Source: Algibacter miyuki
Lineage (GTDB): Bacteria > Bacteroidota > Bacteroidia > Flavobacteriales > Flavobacteriaceae
Strand: one strand, 5' to 3'
Length of the DNA: 64,000 nucleotides
NCBI RefSeq assembly: GCF_042427745.1
Contig: NZ_JBHMFA010000005.1
Positions within the stretch are counted from its first letter, which is position 1. Each line of letters begins with the position of its first letter. The translations under genes and the position numbers were made by a program. Of the stretch, positions 37,792 to 44,073 are shown piece after piece. Below the pieces are notes generated by a model, which did no database searches, was not told the DNA's origin, and was given only the letters and a program-made list of their open reading frames with translations.

Positions 37792-38775
37792 ATGCATAAT
37801 AATAACATTAAACCCCAAATATTTAAGCCTTTAAACCTAGACAAAGCCATTCATACTACTTTGCTTCAATTTATAATTTCAATATCTTTTTTTGCTCATC
37901 TCACTTCAGAAGCACAAGTTAAAGATATGCGTTTACCTATTATTATCGACGCAGATACGGCCAATGAAGTGGACGATCTTTATGCCATTGTAAGAGCGAT
38001 TACAGAACCTAATTTCAATATTTTAGGTATTACTTCAGCACAGTTTCACACATCGCCATTAGCAACAGAAAACACGGTTCAAGAAAGCCAAGATATTAAC
38101 GAAAAAATACTTCAGTTAATGGGGAATCAAATTATTCCACTTCCTTTAGGGAGTAATACTCCTATCACCCATAGTACAGAACCAGCAAGTTCGCCTGCTT
38201 CAAATTTTATAGTTGAAATGGCACATAAATTACCTGTTGGCCAAAAACTAAATGTTGTTATTTTAGGGTCGAGCACCAACGTGGCTAGTGCTATTTTGGA
38301 AGACCCATCGATTATAGAAAAACTAAAGGTACACTATCTTGGTTTTTGGCATACTGTGGAAACCAATACGTATAATAAAAAGGAATTCAATACAGGAAAC
38401 GATCCAAAAGCGGTAGAGATTCTTCTTAACACCGAAGGACTTGACCTCAGCATCATGACAGCAACAACGAGTCAACACTTGGTTTTTACTAAGGATGAGG
38501 TTGATGCGCATTTAAAAAACAAAGGAGGTATTTCTGATTATTTGATAAACCGATGGGAAAACTATACACGTTGGTGGACCAAAGACGATCCAGAAAAGAA
38601 AAGCTGGATTATGTGGGATGTTGCCATTATAGAAGCTCTTGCACATCCTGAATTATCAAAAATTGAAACGTTTTTAACACCTCCAGAAAATACGCAACGC
38701 TTAATAAAAATTCATACAGAAATAGATGTAAACCTTATGAAAAAAGATTTCTGGCAAAGCTTAAATAAAAAATAA
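37792..38775 (+). CDS. Exported inosine-uridine-type nucleoside hydrolase
   Basis: A 327-residue protein of the IUNH family. After a charged start and hydrophobic segment (TTLLQFIISISFFAHL, probable signal peptide ending SEA-Q), the domain begins IIIDADTANEVDD, the calcium-binding DxDxxxDD variant. STNVASAI, NTGNDPKAVEILL and WDVAIIEAL follow. The later histidine of the classical catalytic pair is not seen in a clear HD motif, so substrate class is uncertain. It hydrolyses ribonucleosides to base and ribose, probably in the periplasm. The next gene, four bases later, is a ribose-sugar kinase-like protein. Confidence 0.87.
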   Translation: MHNNNIKPQIFKPLNLDKAIHTTLLQFIISISFFAHLTSEAQVKDMRLPIIIDADTANEVDDLYAIVRAITEPNFNILGITSAQFHTSPLATENTVQESQDINEKILQLMGNQIIPLPLGSNTPITHSTEPASSPASNFIVEMAHKLPVGQKLNVVILGSSTNVASAILEDPSIIEKLKVHYLGFWHTVETNTYNKKEFNTGNDPKAVEILLNTEGLDLSIMTATTSQHLVFTKDEVDAHLKNKGGISDYLINRWENYTRWWTKDDPEKKSWIMWDVAIIEALAHPELSKIETFLTPPENTQRLIKIHTEIDVNLMKKDFWQSLNKK

Positions 38776-38778
38776 CCT

Positions 38779-39747
38779 ATGTATTTAGATGCTCATAGTT
38801 CCATTTCAGATTTTGAAAATTGTTTAAACAATATGGGTTTTTTAGACCCAAAACAGGAACAAATTCTTTCTATAAAAAAACCAGGAGAGGGCAACATGAA
38901 CGTTGTTCTTAGAGTGCGCACCAATATACGGTCTTTTATTATAAAGCAATCACGTCCTTTTGTTCAGAAATATCAAGAAATCACTGCGCCTATTGAACGT
39001 ATTGATGTTGAATATCAATTTTATAAAGCCATTACAAATAAGACTATTGCTCCACATATTCCTAAAATATTGGCGTATAATGCAGAAAATTATTTGTTAA
39101 TCCTTGAAGATTTAGGAGATTGTAAAGATATGTCGTACTTATATAATGACAGAACTATTGCAACACCTCAACTACATCAGCTTATAGATATCGCTTCGGA
39201 AATTCATAAATCTACACCTGTAGCATATCCTGAAAACATGGAATTGCGCTTACTTAATCATCAGCATATATTTGTACTCCCTTTTCTGAAGGATAGCGAA
39301 TTTTCACTGGATGCCATTCAAGAAGGACTTCAGGAACTGGCTTTAATTTATAGAAATGATGATGCCTTAAAAAAAGAAATTGCAAAGGTGGGCGAGCAAT
39401 ACCTATCGGCAGGAAATACGCTGTTACACGGCGATTATTACCCTGGAAGTTGGATGACAAAAGAAAATCATACGTACGTTATTGATCCAGAATTCAGCTT
39501 TATGGGCTTTGCAGAATTTGACATTGGAGTTATGGCTGCGCATAGTGTTATGATTACTATGAATATAGATTGCCTAGAAACCATACAAAACAGGTATCCA
39601 TCAAAATTAAACAGATCATTACTTGCTCAAGTCGCCGGAATAGAAATTATGCGCCGATTGATAGGTTTAGCCCAGCTGCCTTTAAAAAGATCGATTCATG
39701 AAAAAAAGTTACTTTTAAAGATGGCTCGTGCACTTATTTTAGATTAA
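38779..39747 (+). CDS. Methylthioribose-kinase-like phosphotransferase
   Basis: A 322-residue kinase of the APH/MtnK fold. GEGNMNVVLRV is the nucleotide loop and FIIKQSRPFVQKY carries the conserved lysine in MtnK style. LLILEDLGD precedes the catalytic loop HGDYYPGSWM, and IDPEFSFMGFAEFDIG matches the MtnK metal-binding segment. Coupling to a nucleoside hydrolase suggests that it phosphorylates the ribose (or methylthioribose) released from a nucleoside. The protein is about 75 residues shorter than typical MtnK, so the exact substrate is open. Confidence 0.82.
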   Translation: MYLDAHSSISDFENCLNNMGFLDPKQEQILSIKKPGEGNMNVVLRVRTNIRSFIIKQSRPFVQKYQEITAPIERIDVEYQFYKAITNKTIAPHIPKILAYNAENYLLILEDLGDCKDMSYLYNDRTIATPQLHQLIDIASEIHKSTPVAYPENMELRLLNHQHIFVLPFLKDSEFSLDAIQEGLQELALIYRNDDALKKEIAKVGEQYLSAGNTLLHGDYYPGSWMTKENHTYVIDPEFSFMGFAEFDIGVMAAHSVMITMNIDCLETIQNRYPSKLNRSLLAQVAGIEIMRRLIGLAQLPLKRSIHEKKLLLKMARALILD

Positions 39748-39784
39748 AAGAATTAATTTTTTAGTTTTATTAAATGGACGTTTC

Positions 39785-39960
39785 GACCTTTATGAAGGTC
39801 CTATATTCTAAAAACACAGATAGCTTAGCCCTGATAGCAGCGACATCCTTTTTTATGTTATTTGACTTTACTAAACTGAGGTTTTAAAAACCATTTTCAT
39901 GATGAAGAACCTCTTAATATTTGACTACAAAAAAGATATAGCGTATAGCAGGAAATAGCT
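39785..39960 (+). ncRNA. Long imperfect stem-loop element, Flavo-1-like structured RNA candidate
   Basis: A layered stem can be drawn. AGCT (39822-39825) pairs with AGCT (39957-39960), and CCTG (39830-39833) with CAGG (39949-39952). ATC and TTTTTT (39845-39854) pair with AAAAAA and GAT (39929-39937). GAGGTT (39878-39883) pairs with AACCTC (39908-39913). The internal loops are symmetrical. A small gacctt/aaggtc hairpin (39785-39800) precedes it. The sequence TTAG...GAT...GC(A)GCG..ATCC is, as I recall, recurrent in Flavobacteria, perhaps Rfam Flavo-1, but this is memory only. It fills most of the gene-free stretch 39748-40174. Confidence 0.55.
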
Positions 39961-40136
39961 TCTAAAAAATCATTACCAGATACCGTATGAGGAAATCGCG
40001 ATGTGAAAGGAATACCGCCTTAAAAACTAATCTTTAAGCACAATCCCTCCTTTTTCTTCTACAACAAAAACGCTAAAACTGTTGACAGTTCTATATGTTT
40101 TAACTAAGATCGCTGTAAAGAATAAAAGATTTACAT

Positions 40137-40144
40137 TAATTTTG
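40137..40144 (+). promoter_or_regulatory. -7 promoter box (TAATTTTG)
   Basis: A perfect TAnnTTTG match lies 30 bases upstream of the TTG start at 40175. It supports the short upstream leader of that gene. Confidence 0.6.
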
Positions 40145-40174
40145 TTCTTTATATACTTTCCAAAATTCTGAGAT

Positions 40175-40774
40175 TTGTTAGAAAAAAGACAACAATTACC
40201 CCAAGAGCAATTAGTAGATACAGATTATTTCATTTACTGTTTGGAAGCCGTTGAAGATATAGAAATAGATGAGGTTACCGAAGCACAAAAAAAATTAGAG
40301 CAATTAACTAAGCAATATGGAGTAGCCAGTATTTACAACACATGCGACACCATTGAAGGATTAGAAGACAGCTTAAACACATTGGTTTTAGGAGATCATA
40401 ATTTTAAAGATTATGAAATCATTTACTTGATTATAACAGGTGAAGCAAACAGTATTTGTTTAAATGATTACTACTACAGTTTACAAGAAATTGCTGAAAT
40501 TTTTGAAGGACGCCTAGAAGGAAAGATTTTACATTTTTCGAATGCAAAAGTTCTAGATTTAGACGAAGAAGAAGCGCAATATTTCTTGGATATCACAGGC
40601 GCAAGAGGTATTTCCGGATACGGTAACGCACATAATGGAATAACTAGCTCAAGTCTAGATATAGCCTTCTTTAACTTATTTAACGAGGATGAAAATATGT
40701 TAGATGTTGTGGAGGAGTTGCACCAAAGGCACTACAAACTTTGTAAACTACTTGATTTTAGATTGTATTATTAG
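40175..40774 (+). CDS. Unknown protein, possibly DUF6642-like
   Basis: A 199-residue soluble protein. The frame is closed by TGA at 40169-40171 and there is no ATG in the conserved part, so the TTG at 40175 is the likely start. The order of segments (YDTIEGLEDSL-like, YEIIYLIITGE, YSLQEIAEIFEGRLEGKILHF, FLDITGARGISGYG, SSSLDIAFF) resembles the Bacteroidota DUF6642 family with a caspase-like core. The histidine and cysteine of an active caspase fold are not evident. Assignment from memory. Stands alone between a structured element and an oxidoreductase. Confidence 0.72.
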   Translation: MLEKRQQLPQEQLVDTDYFIYCLEAVEDIEIDEVTEAQKKLEQLTKQYGVASIYNTCDTIEGLEDSLNTLVLGDHNFKDYEIIYLIITGEANSICLNDYYYSLQEIAEIFEGRLEGKILHFSNAKVLDLDEEEAQYFLDITGARGISGYGNAHNGITSSSLDIAFFNLFNEDENMLDVVEELHQRHYKLCKLLDFRLYY

Positions 40775-40903
40775 ACAAGAATCTTATGATTTTTTTTAAA
40801 TACTATCTTAATACATAAATTACGTACGTCTTATGCGTATAGTGTTAATGTTAAAATGACTCTTAAAATAGGCAGAAATCTCAAAAAGAATAAAGACCTA
40901 ATG

Positions 40904-40911
40904 TAAATTTG
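40904..40911 (+). promoter_or_regulatory. -7 promoter box (TAAATTTG) of the OYE gene
   Basis: TAAATTTG ends in the TTG at 40909 that is in frame with the gene, showing that this TTG belongs to the promoter and not to the coding start. Confidence 0.65.
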
Positions 40912-40938
40912 ACCTCAGTAACAATAAATAAAAATCAA

Positions 40939-42033
40939 ATGAGTAAACAACACTTATTAACTCCATATAATAAAAATATAAATTTAAAAAACAGAATCGT
41001 TATGGCACCTATGACGCGTGGTCGTGCAGATAACGCGGGTAAAATAGCAACAGACGAATTACAAGGCTTGTATTATGAGCAACGTGCTTCGGCTGGTTTA
41101 ATTATTACTGAAGGTTCTCAAGTATCAGAACAAGCGGTTGGCTATATTAATACGCCCGGAATTCATACCGACGCACAAGTTGAAGGTTGGAAAAAAGTAA
41201 CCAAGCGTGTACACGATAAAGACGGAAAAATCTTTATTCAGTTATGGCACGTTGGTCGCATGTCTCATCCAGATTTTCATAATGGCGCATTACCCGTCTC
41301 GGCTTCAGCTTTAAATCCTAATTCAAAATCGTTTACTCCAGAAGGTTTCAAGGATACAGTTACTCCAAAGGAAATGACTATTGCCGACATAAAACAAACC
41401 GTTCAAGATTTCAAAAATGCAACAGTAAATGCAGTAAAAGCAGGTTTTGATGGTGTAGAAATTCATTCTTCAAATGGTTATTTGTTTCATCAATTCTTCA
41501 ACGGAACGTCTAATAAAAGAACAGACGACTATGGCGGAAGTTTTGAAAACAGAACACGTTTTTTCTTCGAAGTTTTAGAAGCTATGAAAGAAGTGATTCC
41601 ACAGGAAAAAATCGGGGTTCGTTTTAATCCGTCGTTAGATGGGTTATTCGGAATTACCATGGATAAGGATACCATTCCAACGTTTGAATACATTATTAAA
41701 AAACTAAATGATTACAATTTAGCATACGTGCATTTATCTGAACCGTTTACAGATGTTTCTGATATTCCTTTTGCTGTAACAGAAATAGCAAAACACTTTA
41801 GACCATTATACAATGGTACTTTAATGATTAACACAGCGTTTGATCAAGAAAAAGGAAACAACGTATTAGAAGCTGGCGATGCAGATTTAATCGCTTACGG
41901 AAAGCCATTTATCTCTAATCCAGATTTAGTAGAACGTTTTGAAAACAATTTAGAGTTAGCAGCATGGGATCAAGACACGTTTTACACCACAGGTACAAAG
42001 GGCTATACCGATTATCCAAAGGCTTCTAAATAA
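40939..42033 (+). CDS. Old yellow enzyme family alkene reductase
   Basis: A 364-residue FMN-dependent oxidoreductase from the ATG at 40939. The TTG at 40909 is in the promoter box. OYE motifs: RIVMAPMTRGRAD, QLWHVGRMSHPDF, DGVEIHSSNGYLFHQFF with the active-site tyrosine, RTDDYGGSFENRTRF, and LIAYGKPFISNPDLVERF for phosphate binding. Related to N-ethylmaleimide reductase NemA. It reduces activated C=C bonds with NAD(P)H. The usual HGANGYL motif reads HSSNGYL. Cytoplasmic, single gene. Confidence 0.94.
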   Translation: MSKQHLLTPYNKNINLKNRIVMAPMTRGRADNAGKIATDELQGLYYEQRASAGLIITEGSQVSEQAVGYINTPGIHTDAQVEGWKKVTKRVHDKDGKIFIQLWHVGRMSHPDFHNGALPVSASALNPNSKSFTPEGFKDTVTPKEMTIADIKQTVQDFKNATVNAVKAGFDGVEIHSSNGYLFHQFFNGTSNKRTDDYGGSFENRTRFFFEVLEAMKEVIPQEKIGVRFNPSLDGLFGITMDKDTIPTFEYIIKKLNDYNLAYVHLSEPFTDVSDIPFAVTEIAKHFRPLYNGTLMINTAFDQEKGNNVLEAGDADLIAYGKPFISNPDLVERFENNLELAAWDQDTFYTTGTKGYTDYPKASK

Positions 42034-42080
42034 TCTATAAGCATTATAAAGCAAGGAATTACTTCCTGATAGTACTATAA

Positions 42081-42118
42081 AAAAACAGCATTTAATTAAT
42101 ATTAGATGCTGTTTTTTT
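42081..42118. terminator. Bidirectional terminator between OYE and NhaC-like genes
   Basis: Arms aaaaacagcat (42081-42091) and atgctgttttt (42106-42116), with A and T runs serving both converging genes. Confidence 0.9.
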
Positions 42119-42122
42119 GTTT

Positions 42123-43430
42123 TTAATTAGAACGTAATCGCAATGGCTTAAAGCTGATAAACAATAATGTGTATATAAATAATAATGCTAAATACCAGGT
42201 GTTAGAAACTAAATCTAGGTAATCTATTTTTCCGTTAGAGAAACTTAATATCATTAAAACTTGCGCACCATAAGGTAAAAGACCTTGGGTAATACAAGCA
42301 AATATATCTAGTATTGATGCTGTTTTTTTATTGTCTAAATCGTACTCATCATTAATTGTTTTTGCAATAGGACCAGCAATTATTATAGAAACCGTATTGT
42401 TAGCAATAGCCATATTAATAGTACTGACTAAAGTTGCAATACCAAGCTGTGCAGACTTTTTATTTTTTATGAGCGTCTTAATTTTTAGAAGTATAAAATC
42501 GATACCACCATTTTTTTTAACCAAAGCCGCTAAGCCACCAGTAAGCAAAGACAATAAGAAAATTTCTGTCATATTTGTAAAACCAGTATAGGCTATTTTA
42601 GTAGATTCTATAAGTGAAAAATCGCCATAAATTAAACCTAATAAAACACCTGAAATAACACCTAGTAATAAGGTTATAAATACATTAACACCTACTACAG
42701 ATAATATAATAACCAATATATAAGGCACTATTTTTACAACAGAATAACTATAAGCAACAGTTTCAGTTGCTACGTCTTTTAAACCTAAACCTTGAATAAT
42801 TAATATGCCTATAGTAAATAGCGCGGCAGGAAGGGCAATTTTAATATTCTCTTTAAACTTATCACTCATTTTACAGCCTAAAGACTGAGTTGCAGCAATG
42901 GTAGTATCAGAAATTACAGATAGATTATCTCCAAACATACTACCGCCTAATAACGCTCCACAAAGTATAGATAAATCAACATTACTTTTTTCTGCAATAC
43001 CTATAACGATAGGTGCTAAAGCAACGATAGCCCCAACCGAAGTACCTGCGGAAACGGATAAAAATCCAGCAACTAAAAAAACACCTAAATAAATATATTG
43101 TATACTAATATAATCTAACCCAAGATTTACAATAGCATCAACACTACCTGTTGCTTTTGTAATGGTAGCAAATGCTCCTGCTAATAAATAGATTAAACAC
43201 ATGGTTAAAATCTTATCATCTCCACAACCTTTTAACAGCGTTTTAATTTTAGAATTTATAGATTGTCTAAACATTAAAAACGCCACAATAATACCGACTA
43301 TAACTGCAATAGGAGCAGGTAATGCATAAAAATCGTTTTGATAGATACCAACACCTAAAAACGTAAATACAAATACTAATAAGGGGATTAGTGCACTAAA
43401 TTTTGGAGTAATTGTTTTCGAATTTGCCAT
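42123..43430 (-). CDS. NhaC-superfamily transporter, possible MetT-type methionine carrier
   Basis: A 435-residue transporter with about 11-12 membrane helices. AGTSVGAIVALAPI, GALLGGSMFGDNLSVISDTTIAAT and NMAIANNTVSIIIAGPIAK are conserved blocks of the NhaC ion-transporter superfamily (PF03553). Annotation by homology alone would say Na+/H+ antiporter. However, the gene has a leader of about 150 bases that looks like a shortened SAM-I riboswitch. In Rodionov and co-workers' S-box analysis, the NhaC-like MetT genes under SAM riboswitches were proposed as methionine transporters. I therefore favour methionine uptake but rate it as inference. Confidence 0.88.
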   Translation of the reverse strand: MANSKTITPKFSALIPLLVFVFTFLGVGIYQNDFYALPAPIAVIVGIIVAFLMFRQSINSKIKTLLKGCGDDKILTMCLIYLLAGAFATITKATGSVDAIVNLGLDYISIQYIYLGVFLVAGFLSVSAGTSVGAIVALAPIVIGIAEKSNVDLSILCGALLGGSMFGDNLSVISDTTIAATQSLGCKMSDKFKENIKIALPAALFTIGILIIQGLGLKDVATETVAYSYSVVKIVPYILVIILSVVGVNVFITLLLGVISGVLLGLIYGDFSLIESTKIAYTGFTNMTEIFLLSLLTGGLAALVKKNGGIDFILLKIKTLIKNKKSAQLGIATLVSTINMAIANNTVSIIIAGPIAKTINDEYDLDNKKTASILDIFACITQGLLPYGAQVLMILSFSNGKIDYLDLVSNTWYLALLFIYTLLFISFKPLRLRSN

Positions 43431-43507
43431 TTTTCTTTTTTCATTTCAAAAAGGATTTAGCAGCTTATAAGTAGAAATATGAGTTAACATTTGTTCCAAT
43501 TAATTGG

Positions 43508-43573
43508 CTTATCTATTTAGCACCTTGCTCGTTATTGCAGGTTGCTATCTCCTTTTTAGAGATTCTTGATAAT
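43508..43573 (-). promoter_or_regulatory. SAM-I-like riboswitch candidate upstream of the NhaC-like gene
   Basis: Read on the minus strand. An outer stem TTATC/GATAA encloses a short AUCUC/GAGAU hairpin. Then comes AGCAACCUGC, an eight-base loop, and GCAAGGUGCUAAAU. The GCAACC and GGUGCUAA strands with single bulged A residues are the P3 and J3/4 hallmarks of SAM-I. The usual P2 kink-turn arm is reduced and P4 is missing, so it is a variant or relic. It lies 77 bases before the ATG and just after a perfect promoter. Not verified by any search. Confidence 0.5.
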
Positions 43574-43586
43574 TAATTTAAAAGTG

Positions 43587-43620
43587 CAAAATTACTACAT
43601 TAATAGATTATCATATCCAA
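43587..43620 (-). promoter_or_regulatory. Complete promoter (TTG - 23 - TAATTTTG) of the NhaC-like gene
   Basis: On the minus strand TTG (43618-43620), a 23-base spacer and TAATTTTG (43587-43594) match the Bacteroidota consensus. Transcription would start near 43580, so the mRNA leader of about 150 bases contains the riboswitch-like fold. Confidence 0.72.
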
Positions 43621-43672
43621 AAAAACGTTAATTTTTGTAATAGTTTAAAACTGGATAATTTACTTAGTATAG

Positions 43673-43716
43673 AATTACAGCTATCAAATAAAATCTAGAA
43701 CTCTAAGCCACAATTA
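43673..43716 (+). repeat. Direct repeat A, left copy
   Basis: A 44-base repeat (starts aattacagctatcaaataaa) with 41 of 44 identities to 47531-47574. It marks the left edge of the segment that carries the NACHT-TOPRIM gene. Confidence 0.85.
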
Positions 43717-43762
43717 GCTGTTACATAATACAGATATGAGCATGAAGGCGACGTATTTGTAA

Positions 43763-43791
43763 TTATGTAAAATAGAGTTGAAATGCGCTAT
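43763..43791 (+). repeat. Direct repeat B, left copy
   Basis: A 29-base repeat (starts ttatgtaaaatag, ends atgcgctat) differing at one base from 47581-47609. Here it is 46 bases after repeat A, while in the right copy only 6 bases separate them. Confidence 0.85.
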
Positions 43792-44073
43792 AATGTTCTT
43801 CAGTATGTAACTTGAGCTTTGGTTAAAGCGAAAGTTGTTACTGCGGTTTCTTTAAAAAATTTATTCTCAAATTCTCTACTACAATATTAATGAAATCGAG
43901 GTACGAGATTCACCAGTTATTATTTCTGAAATATAAGAGAGTGAGTAAACACTTTTTACCCGACGGCGTAGGAGGGAAGCGTAATGTGTATGGAAAGGAT
44001 TTAAATTAAATTATAGTTCATTTTTAGTTCAATAGTTATATTTTAGTTGAATAATTTCATCGGTGTATAAAAT

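Noticed and set aside
40909..40938. TTG start extending the OYE reductase
   Set aside because: It lies in the TAAATTTG box; the family's N-terminus begins at the ATG at 40939.
42123..43430. Plain Na+/H+ antiporter assignment
   Set aside because: The fold supports the superfamily only; the SAM-like leader argues for a MetT-type substrate, so I kept a neutral call.
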